A DNA stretch of 64,000 nucleotides, from the NCBI RefSeq assembly GCF_031885415.1, contig NZ_CP116871.1, positions 1,054,001 through 1,118,000 of the forward strand. Direction: 5' to 3'. Under the pieces are notes generated by a model. That model made no database searches. It had not been told where the DNA came from and saw only the letters and a program-made list of their open reading frames with translations. The translations under genes were made by a program, and so were the position numbers. How positions within the stretch are numbered: position 1 is the stretch's first letter; the number at the start of each line of letters is the position of its first letter. Source of the stretch: Microbacterium forte (GTDB lineage Bacteria > Actinomycetota > Actinomycetes > Actinomycetales > Microbacteriaceae). This document shows, in pieces, positions 55,051 to 64,000 of this stretch.

Positions 55051-55788
55051 TCAGCCGCGGTTGTAGTCGGCGTTGTACCTGTCGAGGACGTCTGCAATCG
55101 GACCGTCGAGCACGAGCCCGCCCTTGTCGAGGTAGAGACCGCGGGTGCAGAAGCGGCGGAGGTCGCGCTCGCTGTGGCTGACGAAGAAGAGCGTTCGCCC
55201 CTCGGCGAGGAGCTCGTCGATCCGCTTGTAGCACTTGTCGCGGAAGGCCTTGTCTCCGACCGCGAGCACCTCGTCGACGAGCAGGATCGGCTCGTCGAGC
55301 TGCGACACCACCGAGAAAGCCAGTCGGACCTTCATACCGTTCGACAGGTGCTTGTACGGGGTGTCCTCGAAGCCCGCCAGCTCTGCGAAGGCGATCATGC
55401 CGTCGTAGCGCTCTGCGACCGCTTCCCGAGGCATTCCGTGCAGTCCGGCCATCAATGCGACGTTCTCGCGTACGGTCAGGTCGCCGACGAACCCGCCGGT
55501 GATCTCGATCAGCGGAGCGACTCCGCCCTTCACCTTCACCGCACCCTCATCGGGGAGCAGCACCTTCGCGACGAGACGGAGCAGAGTGGACTTGCCCTGG
55601 CCGTTGCGCCCGACGACGCCGATCGACTCCCCCTGCTGCACCGTGAACGAGACGTCGCGCAACGCCCAGAACTCTCCGGAGCGCGACCGCCGCGCCGCAG
55701 GGGCGAACAGGTCTTTGAAGTTCTGGCGCCCACGGCGGTTGCGGCGGAAGCGGACGCCCAGCCCGCTGGCCTCGATCGCGACGGTCAT
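55051..55788 (-). CDS. wzt: ABC transporter ATPase of polysaccharide export (Wzt-like)
   Basis: This 245-residue ATPase has Walker A VGRNGQGKST, signature LSNGMKVRLAFSV and Walker B ILLVDEVLAVGDKAF. The N-terminal stretch VAIEASGLGVRFRRNRRGRQNF and the HFRD-like basic element are typical of Wzt/RfbE export ATPases. It lacks a C-terminal carbohydrate-recognition domain, like the mycobacterial galactan exporter Rv3781. The ATG overlaps the permease stop by four bases. It is the last gene of the glf-wzm-wzt unit. Confidence 0.93.
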   Translation of the reverse strand: MTVAIEASGLGVRFRRNRRGRQNFKDLFAPAARRSRSGEFWALRDVSFTVQQGESIGVVGRNGQGKSTLLRLVAKVLLPDEGAVKVKGGVAPLIEITGGFVGDLTVRENVALMAGLHGMPREAVAERYDGMIAFAELAGFEDTPYKHLSNGMKVRLAFSVVSQLDEPILLVDEVLAVGDKAFRDKCYKRIDELLAEGRTLFFVSHSERDLRRFCTRGLYLDKGGLVLDGPIADVLDRYNADYNRG

Positions 55789-56606
55789 CCCAACTCCTTC
55801 AGCACGGTGCGCTCGAGGGACCGGAACGTCCATACGCCGAGCGCCAGAATGACGAGGGTCATCCCCACGCTGACGAGCAGCGTGAAGAGGTTCCACTGGT
55901 CGGGGAAGAACGGCATCCGGTAGAGCATGAAGATCCCGGCGAGTGGATTGAACGCACCGAGAGTCTGAAAGATGCCAGGAAGATCCGTGACGTTGTAGAT
56001 GATCGGAGTCGCGTAGAACATGGCGCGCAGGATCAGCGCGGTCGTGCGCTCCAGATCGACGAACAGGACGCAGAGCGGAGCGATGAGGAGCCCCAGGCCC
56101 ACGAGCAGAACGGTCTGCAGGAACACCGCGACGGGAACCCAGAGGATTCCCCAGCCGACCTGGACCGTGTGCGCCGGGTCCTGTTCCACCAGCAGGTTGA
56201 TGATCACGAATGCCGCGAGCACCGGGAGCGAGAACAGGAACTCGACGCCCTTGCTCAACACGATGCGGTTCACCCAGATCGAGCGAGGGATCGCAGTCGA
56301 GCGCACCAGCTTCGCGTCCTTCTTGAATGCGCGAGTGAAATCCGTGACCGACGTGTTGAACCACACCCAGGGCAGCAGGGCGCTGATGAGGAACACGATG
56401 TACGGATCCTCACCGACATCACGGTTGAAGATCTGCGTGAAGACGAACCAGTAGATCACGCTCATCACGAGCGGATCGAGCACCGACCACAGGTAGCCGA
56501 GCAGGCTCGTCGAGTACCGCACCTTCAGGTCCCTGGCTGACAGCAGCCACAGGGAATGGAGATAGCGCCGGGGCGTTCCGGGGGCCCCGGCAGCAGTGTG
56601 ACTCAC
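55785..56606 (-). CDS. wzm: ABC transporter permease of polysaccharide export (Wzm-like)
   Basis: This 273-residue ABC-2 type permease has six membrane helices and the family start SLWLLSARDLKVRYSTSLLGYLWSVLDP, followed by VFTQIFNRDVGEDPYIVFL. I choose the GTG at 56606, since a longer frame to 56738 would overlap glf. It forms the exporter with the Wzt-like ATPase and probably moves an undecaprenyl-linked galactofuranose-containing glycan, as the mycobacterial Rv3783 does for galactan (inference from context). Confidence 0.92.
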   Translation of the reverse strand: MSHTAAGAPGTPRRYLHSLWLLSARDLKVRYSTSLLGYLWSVLDPLVMSVIYWFVFTQIFNRDVGEDPYIVFLISALLPWVWFNTSVTDFTRAFKKDAKLVRSTAIPRSIWVNRIVLSKGVEFLFSLPVLAAFVIINLLVEQDPAHTVQVGWGILWVPVAVFLQTVLLVGLGLLIAPLCVLFVDLERTTALILRAMFYATPIIYNVTDLPGIFQTLGAFNPLAGIFMLYRMPFFPDQWNLFTLLVSVGMTLVILALGVWTFRSLERTVLKELG

Positions 56607-56616
56607 AGTGCCGAGT

Positions 56617-57777
<1,161 letters not shown>

Positions 57778-57845
57778 TCAGATCCGCACGGCATCGCGCG
57801 GCACACAGCAGACAACTCTACCGGCAGCGGACTCGACGCAACCTG

Positions 57846-59924
57846 TCAGCGCGCCTCGGCACCGAGGGGCCCTCCGACCTCCAGCATCTCCTGCAGCATC
57901 GGAGCGAGAGTGCGCCCGTATGAGTCGGAGATGTGATTGTCGTCGATGTACACGGCGATGTTGCCGATGGATCCTCGACACACGCCCTCGGGGCAGAGCC
58001 AAGGGCGGAAGTCCACAGCGGTGACCCCCTCGGCCGCCGCGAGATCGTCGAGATCCTCCCCGACGGCGAACCCGGGCTCGGGAACGTCGCACGATGCTGT
58101 GTCAGCGCCGGGAGCGATCTCCGACTCCTCCAGCGCGCACTCGTACATGTCGAAGTCGAAGCGGGGATTGTCTCGTACGGCGATCACCTGGATGCCGTTC
58201 GCGGTGAGCTCGTCTGCGATCTCACTGATCCCCTCCACGAGCACCTCTCGAGCGGCGGGAGTCGCCCGAGTCACGACGAGGTACACGGCATCGGGCTGCA
58301 CCCTCGTCGCGTACTCGATCGCAGCGGCACGCCACTCCTCGCACGGCGGGCCGGCGGCCGACCACGTCGGCGCTCCGATGCCGATCGCGCATCCTCCCTT
58401 CAACAGGGCGACGATGCCCCACCCCTGCTGATCGGCGAGAACCGTGAGTGGCGACATGAGCTGTTGCGCGTGCGAGTCCCCCATCACGAGCACCCGCCAT
58501 GCATCCGAGTCAGCTGCATTCGCGGTCTGAGCACAGCTGCCTTGCAGCACCGGCTCCACGGGCTCGAGTTCGCCCGCGCAGCTTCCTTTCAGATCCACCC
58601 ATTCCTCATCGAGCGCGGTGGCCAGCGGGATCAGCGGCAGATCGGCGCCCGAGAGGTCGATCGGCGTGTCGATCTGCGCCGCCCCCGGGTATCCGCCGCT
58701 GTCGCTGGCACGCAGCGCCGCCTCACGCTGCTCGATCGTGAGCTGCCATGCGCCGAGCGGTGCGGAGACGACGAGGACGGACGCGGCGAGAACGAGCGCA
58801 CCGAGCCGATGCGATCGATCGAGGACGGCGGAGTCTCTGATCGGTCGCTCGACCAGCATCGACACGAGTCTCGCCAGCACGAATGACAGGAGGACGATTC
58901 CGATGCCGGCGAGCCATCCCGGCTCGGTACGACCGCTCAGCATCATCCACGTCACGAGCACGGGCCAGTGCACGAGATAGAGCGCGTACGCGTCGCGTGA
59001 GACGTAGCGCAACGGCGCCGACTCGAGGATCATCGCGGGGCCGCCTCGCGGGCGGTCACGCCCGGCGATGATGACGAGCGCCGTGCAGATCACCGGCCAC
59101 AGAGCGAGATATCCGGGGAATCCGCCCTGCACGTCGAGCACGATTCCGCACATCACGATGCCGACGATGCCGATCCATCCGAGGATCGCCCCGATCGTCG
59201 GACGGACACGGACGTGGGGAAGAGCGAGTGCGACGAGCGAGCCGGCCGCGAACTCCCACAGTCGCGTCCGCGTGTCGAAGTAGGCGAACGACTGGGCCCG
59301 CATCGTCTCGACGACCGAGAACCCGAGCGAGGCGATGAAGATGGCGCCGAACACCAATGCCAAGGCGGGGACGATCATGCGCCGTCGCCTGCGGAGCACC
59401 ACCCACACCGCCGCGATGATCAGCGGCCAGAGGATGAAGACCTGCCCTTGGACCGAGAGCGACCAGAAGTGCTGGAACGGACTGGGCGTGACGGACTCGC
59501 GCGCGTAGTAGTCGACCTCCGACAGCGCCAGCGTCCAGTTCTCGACGTAGAAGAGGCTCGACCATGCCTCACGCCAGACGCGCGGCCACTCGGTCTGCGG
59601 ATACGCCGCGAGCGCGACGCCGAGCACACCGACGATCGTCACGGCGGCTGCGGGCAGCAGCCGTCGGAAGCGGCGCAGCCAGAACGACCCGAGCGCGAGC
59701 GGGCGCTGGGTCTCTACCCGCCGCACGAACGACGCGGTGAGGAAGAACGCCGACACCATCAGGAAGACGTCGACTCCGCCCGAGACGCGACCCAGCCACA
59801 CGTGGTACGCCACGACGAGCAGGATCGCGAGCGCACGGAGACCGTCGATGTCCGCGCGGTGCGTCGCGGGGCGCACGAAGCCAGCGTCGGGAGGCCGAAG
59901 CCATATCGGTCGCGTCGGGTTCAT
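57846..59924 (-). CDS. Acyltransferase_3/SGNH fusion (OafA-like), first of two
   Basis: This 692-residue protein has ten or more membrane helices in an acyltransferase_3 domain (DIDGLRALAILLVVAYHVWL with the catalytic histidine, and RRFRRLLPAAAVTIVGV). A C-terminal SGNH hydrolase domain carries VLVMGDSHAQQL (serine) and YIDDNHISDSYGR (aspartate-histidine). Such fusions O-acetylate cell-wall or surface glycans from the outside. It is near-identical in layout to the next gene upstream. Confidence 0.9.
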   Translation of the reverse strand: MNPTRPIWLRPPDAGFVRPATHRADIDGLRALAILLVVAYHVWLGRVSGGVDVFLMVSAFFLTASFVRRVETQRPLALGSFWLRRFRRLLPAAAVTIVGVLGVALAAYPQTEWPRVWREAWSSLFYVENWTLALSEVDYYARESVTPSPFQHFWSLSVQGQVFILWPLIIAAVWVVLRRRRRMIVPALALVFGAIFIASLGFSVVETMRAQSFAYFDTRTRLWEFAAGSLVALALPHVRVRPTIGAILGWIGIVGIVMCGIVLDVQGGFPGYLALWPVICTALVIIAGRDRPRGGPAMILESAPLRYVSRDAYALYLVHWPVLVTWMMLSGRTEPGWLAGIGIVLLSFVLARLVSMLVERPIRDSAVLDRSHRLGALVLAASVLVVSAPLGAWQLTIEQREAALRASDSGGYPGAAQIDTPIDLSGADLPLIPLATALDEEWVDLKGSCAGELEPVEPVLQGSCAQTANAADSDAWRVLVMGDSHAQQLMSPLTVLADQQGWGIVALLKGGCAIGIGAPTWSAAGPPCEEWRAAAIEYATRVQPDAVYLVVTRATPAAREVLVEGISEIADELTANGIQVIAVRDNPRFDFDMYECALEESEIAPGADTASCDVPEPGFAVGEDLDDLAAAEGVTAVDFRPWLCPEGVCRGSIGNIAVYIDDNHISDSYGRTLAPMLQEMLEVGGPLGAEAR

Positions 59925-59992
59925 GAAGAGTGGGCGTATCGGCGGTGGGTGTCGCCGCAGTCGTCTCGGGTCGACGGTCTGCCGCTTTCAGC

Positions 59993-62137
59993 CTATCTGC
60001 TCTGCGCCAGCAGTGCCTCGGCAGCCGCTTCGATGTCGGGTCCGAGCAGTCTGGCGTACTCGAGGTTGAGGTGATCCGCGTCGTAGTACACGGGGATGCC
60101 GCCCACCACGGCGTAGCAAGAGGTCGCGTCGCAGAAGCGATCCGTCAGATCCAGCACGCTGACCGACTCCGAGCCGGCCGACGCTCCGGCGACGACCATC
60201 GGGTCGGCGGGGTGCGCCTCGGCGCGAGGACGTGCGCACGACTGCGGCTCGTCGGCGTTGTGGAGCACGCAGTCGGGGCTCCTGACCTCTGCGTTGAAAG
60301 GAGGGTCCGCGAGCGCGAGCACCTTGATACCCGCATCGTTCCAGCGTTTCCAGTAGTCCAACAGCCCTTGCGACATCTGATCGATCTGCGGCCTGTCAGT
60401 CCCGTCGTCCACGAGCTGAAGCCGAGCCGCCATCGCGGTGATGACGAGGTCGGGGTCGTCTTCGGTGACGGTTTCGGCGAGGTCCCTCGACCACTCGCGA
60501 CACCTCTCGACATCAGCGGCACCCCACGCGCTGCGGAATCCGATGAACTCGACGTCCGCCACGGGACACCCTCCGTAGTAGCTCGTATCGACGATCCAGC
60601 CGTTCTTCTCGGCGATGTCGAACACGGCTCCCTGCCACTGCTGCGCGTGAGAGTCACCGATCAACCAGACCCGAGTCGGATCCTCTGCTCCGCGCGAGAA
60701 GTCGCACTCGTGCGTGGTCTTCAGATCCCCATAGGTGAGGAGCGGCAGGAACTCGCCGCACTCCCCTGGGGTGTAGAAGTACTCGTTCTTCTTCGTCATC
60801 ACCGAGTAGTCCGCGGCCCCGAAAGGGTCTGCGCAGTCTGCGCCCGGTGCGAGCGCCGAGGGCCCCTCGCAGGTCGATGCGACGAGGTCGTCCGGTGGGC
60901 CGTCGGCCGCGACACGTGCACTGTAGGTCGCGAGAACGCCTGCCACGAGAGCAGCGATGACGATCATCCCTGTGATCATGAGACCGAACGCCCGGCGCGA
61001 GGAGCCACGCCAGTACCCCCATGACTGGCCGGCATCCTCGACGAACCTCTTCGTCAGCGCCGCCAGCACCAGCGCGATCGCCAACACCATGAGCTTCGAC
61101 AGGGTGGTCGCCTCGCCGCCGATGACGAACGGCGCGACGACGATGAGCGGCCAATGCCACAGATACAGCGAGTACGAGACGCCGCCGAGCCACTGCACGG
61201 GACGCAGGGCCGTCACCTTCGCATGCCAGAGCGACGCGAATCTCTCGCCGGCGAGGATCACCGCCGCGGTGCCGAGCACGGGCACCAGCGCGGTGTATCC
61301 GGGAAAAGCGGTCGTGTGATCGTAGACGAGCGCGGCGAAGACGATGAGGGCGAACCCGAGCAGGCTGACGATGTCAGCGGCGGTGCGCCCGAGGGGTACC
61401 CGACTTCCGAAGAGCGCGATCGCGCCGCCGACCGCGAATTCCCATCCGCGCGTGAAGGTCGCGAAGTACGCCTGAGGCGGCGCGACGATCGTGTAGATGA
61501 CACTCGCGGCGAAGGAGAGCACGCCCACCACCGCCACGACCGCGACGAGCGCGGTGGTCGTCCTCGCCCTCGCTCCGCGGCGCGTCGTCGGGCCTCCGGT
61601 GCGCCGAGCCACGGCGAGCGCCGCCAAGAGCAGCAGAGGCCAGACGATGTAGAACTGCTCCTCGACCGACAGCGACCAATAGTGCTGGACGACGCTCGCC
61701 GCGTCGTTGAGCGCCGAGTAGTTGACCGACATCGATGCCAGGAACCAGTTCTCGACGTACCCCGCACTCGCCGCGACCTCCCAGGCGCCCCGCTCCCACC
61801 GAGGGTAGGGAAGCAGCACGACCATGAGCACCAGCGACACTGCGAGTACGAGAAGCGCGGCCGGAAGCAGTCGCCTGATCCGTCGCGCGTAGAACGCCCC
61901 GAGTCGCACTCCCCCGGTCCGCCGCATCTCCCCCACGAGGTGTCCTGTGATGAGGAAGCCGGAGATCACGAAGAAGACGTCGACACCGACGTAGCCGCCA
62001 GGGAGGCGAACCGGCCAGAGGTGGTTGAGCACGACCAAGCCGATGGCCACGGCGCGAAGCGCCTGGATGTCGGTTCGGAAGACCCGCGCCTTCGGAGCCG
62101 CGATGAGAGTATCCGCGGTCCGCAACGACGCGCTCAC
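59993..62137 (-). CDS. Acyltransferase_3/SGNH fusion (OafA-like), second of two
   Basis: This 714-residue protein has the same build as its neighbour: an acyltransferase_3 membrane part (TDIQALRAVAIGLVVLNHLW, RIRRLLPAALLVLAVSL) and an SGNH domain with VWLIGDSHAQQWQG and YYDADHLNLEYARL. Six or more cysteines in the extracytoplasmic region may pair. The GTG start overlaps the rmlC-rmlD stop by four bases (GTGA), tying acylation to the rhamnose genes. Substrates may be the rhamnose or other sugars of the exported glycan (inference). Confidence 0.9.
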   Translation of the reverse strand: MSASLRTADTLIAAPKARVFRTDIQALRAVAIGLVVLNHLWPVRLPGGYVGVDVFFVISGFLITGHLVGEMRRTGGVRLGAFYARRIRRLLPAALLVLAVSLVLMVVLLPYPRWERGAWEVAASAGYVENWFLASMSVNYSALNDAASVVQHYWSLSVEEQFYIVWPLLLLAALAVARRTGGPTTRRGARARTTTALVAVVAVVGVLSFAASVIYTIVAPPQAYFATFTRGWEFAVGGAIALFGSRVPLGRTAADIVSLLGFALIVFAALVYDHTTAFPGYTALVPVLGTAAVILAGERFASLWHAKVTALRPVQWLGGVSYSLYLWHWPLIVVAPFVIGGEATTLSKLMVLAIALVLAALTKRFVEDAGQSWGYWRGSSRRAFGLMITGMIVIAALVAGVLATYSARVAADGPPDDLVASTCEGPSALAPGADCADPFGAADYSVMTKKNEYFYTPGECGEFLPLLTYGDLKTTHECDFSRGAEDPTRVWLIGDSHAQQWQGAVFDIAEKNGWIVDTSYYGGCPVADVEFIGFRSAWGAADVERCREWSRDLAETVTEDDPDLVITAMAARLQLVDDGTDRPQIDQMSQGLLDYWKRWNDAGIKVLALADPPFNAEVRSPDCVLHNADEPQSCARPRAEAHPADPMVVAGASAGSESVSVLDLTDRFCDATSCYAVVGGIPVYYDADHLNLEYARLLGPDIEAAAEALLAQSR

Positions 62138-63549
62138 GGCGAGAGATACTCCCGAAGAAGATCGTCTCCCGCGCGTGGACGGAAGCCGATGCCGTGCACT
62201 CGCGTCAGATCGAGCACGCTGTTCAGCGGGCGCGGGGCGACAGGCGATGTCGCGGAGGCGAAGTACTGCTCCGTCGAGACACCCGTGACCCGTGCCGGAT
62301 CATGGCCGGCGAGCTCGAACACACGGCGGGCGACGTCGGCCCAGGTGACGACCTCGCCCTCGGAGGTCAGGTTGTAGACGCCGAACGACGGACGGGTCTC
62401 GACCAGCGTGCGGATGAGGCGGGCGATCTCGGTCGCGAACGTGAGGCGCCCGCGCTGGTCGTCGACGACCTTCGGGTCCACGCCCTTCTCTGCCAGCGAG
62501 GCCATGGTGCGGACGAAGTTGTTTCCGCTCCCGATCACCCAGGAGGTGCGGACGATGTAGTGACGAGGGGCCGTCGAGACCGCGAGATCACCGGCGGCCT
62601 TGGTCTGGCCGTAGACGCCGAGAGGACACACGAGGTCGTCCTCGGCGTACGGCCGATCGGCTGATCCATCGAACACGTAGTCGCTCGACACATGCACGAG
62701 CGTGATTCCGTGCTCTGCGGCGATGCGAGCCAGAGCGGCCGGCCCTGCGGCGTTGACCGCCCAGGCGTCGCGCCTGCCGTCCGACGTCTCCGCATGATCG
62801 ACGGCCGTGTATGCGGCCGCGTTGATGATCGTGTCGTAGTCGCGCCAGCGGCGCGCCTCGGCCAGCGTCGTCGACCCGAGATCGAAATCGTCACGCGTCG
62901 TCCATTCGACGCTCTGCACGCCGTCGAACTCGGCCCGCAGCGCCGTTCCCAGCTGTCCTGCCGAGCCGATCACGAGAGTCTTCCGCGGAGCGACCGGTTC
63001 CACATCTGCGAGGCGCGGGTGCGCGAGATCCTTCGCAGACACCTCGGCATCCGCAAGCGGGATGGGCCACTCGATCGCGGCGGTCTCGTCTGCGAGGTTC
63101 AGGAAGGAATAGGACGCGTCGGGTGACCAGTGGTCGTTCACGAGATACGTGTAGGCCGTATCGGGCTCGAGGGTCTGATACGAGTTGCCGACACCTCGTG
63201 GCACGAAGATGGCCTTGGAGGGATCGAGCTCGGCGGTGAAGACCGCGCCGAACGTCGGGCCTTCGCGCAGGTCGACCCATGCGCCGAAGATACGGCCGGT
63301 CGCGATCGACACCCACTTGTCCCACGGCTCGGCGTGGATACCGCGAGTCGTCCCGACGGCGTCGTTGAAGGAGACGTTGTTCTGGACCGGGCCGAAATCG
63401 GCGAGGCCGAGCGCGGTCATCTTCTCGCGCTGCCAGTTCTCCTTGAACCACCCACGCGAATCGCCGTGGACCGGCAGATCGAAGATCTCCAGTCCCGGAA
63501 TCGTCGTCTCGGTGCGATTCAGGGACTTGCCGAAGTCGATCTCACTCAT
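62134..63549 (-). CDS. rmlCD: Fused dTDP-4-dehydrorhamnose 3,5-epimerase / reductase (RmlC-RmlD)
   Basis: This 471-residue protein covers the last two steps to dTDP-L-rhamnose. Residues 1-185 are the RmlC cupin (GWFKENWQREKMTALGL, with the active-site histidine in RGIHAEPWDKW). Residues from about 190 are the RmlD short-chain reductase (TLVIGSAGQLGTALRAEF, HVSSDYVFDGSADRPY, and YGQTKAAGD with the catalytic tyrosine and lysine). RmlA and the rest of RmlB lie outside the window or elsewhere. It is followed four bases on by rmlB on the same strand. Confidence 0.95.
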   Translation of the reverse strand: MSEIDFGKSLNRTETTIPGLEIFDLPVHGDSRGWFKENWQREKMTALGLADFGPVQNNVSFNDAVGTTRGIHAEPWDKWVSIATGRIFGAWVDLREGPTFGAVFTAELDPSKAIFVPRGVGNSYQTLEPDTAYTYLVNDHWSPDASYSFLNLADETAAIEWPIPLADAEVSAKDLAHPRLADVEPVAPRKTLVIGSAGQLGTALRAEFDGVQSVEWTTRDDFDLGSTTLAEARRWRDYDTIINAAAYTAVDHAETSDGRRDAWAVNAAGPAALARIAAEHGITLVHVSSDYVFDGSADRPYAEDDLVCPLGVYGQTKAAGDLAVSTAPRHYIVRTSWVIGSGNNFVRTMASLAEKGVDPKVVDDQRGRLTFATEIARLIRTLVETRPSFGVYNLTSEGEVVTWADVARRVFELAGHDPARVTGVSTEQYFASATSPVAPRPLNSVLDLTRVHGIGFRPRAGDDLLREYLSP

Positions 63550-63553
63550 CGGG

Positions 63554-64000
<447 letters not shown>

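Overview
The window is a high-GC chromosome segment from a member of the Actinobacteria, most likely the family Microbacteriaceae and close to Microbacterium (inferred from base composition, gene families and gene order, not from a marker gene). Diagnostic content includes two WhiB regulators, a SigH/RsrA-type redox pair, MtrA-MtrB-LpqB, the two-domain 2-oxoglutarate decarboxylase Kgd, a PdtaS-type histidine kinase and DUF3499. From memory, much of the first two thirds follows the Mycobacterium tuberculosis Rv3219-Rv3260c neighbourhood. No rRNA, tRNA, CRISPR array, insertion sequence or prophage gene was seen, and no gap between genes exceeds about 250 bases.

Region 1 (1-12.3 kb) holds central and housekeeping genes: the 3' part of kgd, an Eis-like acetyltransferase, rsrA-sigH, aroA-rsgA, bcp, a small membrane protein, whiB1, pdtaS, and three small conserved genes. 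Region 2 (12.4-15.4 kb) has an orphan SAF-domain/CpaE-like ATPase pair and an aminotransferase. Region 3 (15.5-26.2 kb) runs secA, a PadR regulator with a coiled-coil protein, hpf, a ComF-type phosphoribosyltransferase and the mtrA-mtrB-lpqB operon. Region 4 (26.2-33.7 kb) is the actinobacterial MoxR cluster: GPDPase-membrane protein, DUF4129, DUF4350, MoxR, DUF58, then divergent SpoIIM-like and RDD proteins. Region 5 (33.8-43.8 kb) holds a MacAB-like exporter, DUF3499, a Rv3259-like protein, DUF5719, a giant membrane glycosyltransferase, whiB2 and manA.

Region 6 (43.9-64 kb) is a surface-glycan region. It has two tandem O-antigen-ligase-type proteins, a GlfT-like GT2 glycosyltransferase, a full set of enzymes for CMP-pseudaminic acid (pseI, a fused pseG-pseH, pseB, pseC and an SpsF-type pseF), a Wzm/Wzt ABC exporter, UDP-galactopyranose mutase, two SGNH-fused O-acyltransferases, a fused RmlC-RmlD and the 3' part of rmlB. 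Together these predict an exported glycan with rhamnose, galactofuranose and pseudaminic acid that is also O-acylated. This composition is an inference.

The most notable gene is a 232-residue protein at 48737-49435, divergent from pseI. It carries recognisable counterparts of the L, S and VS motifs of the animal-type sialyltransferases (family GT29) and has no cysteine. It is the best candidate for the pseudaminic acid transferase of this locus. Other patterns worth attention are a leaderless-promoter signature (TAnnnT 6-8 bases before the start codon) at about a dozen genes, and two perfect DnaA-box 9-mers placed about 40 bases before two start codons in adjacent divergent promoter regions.
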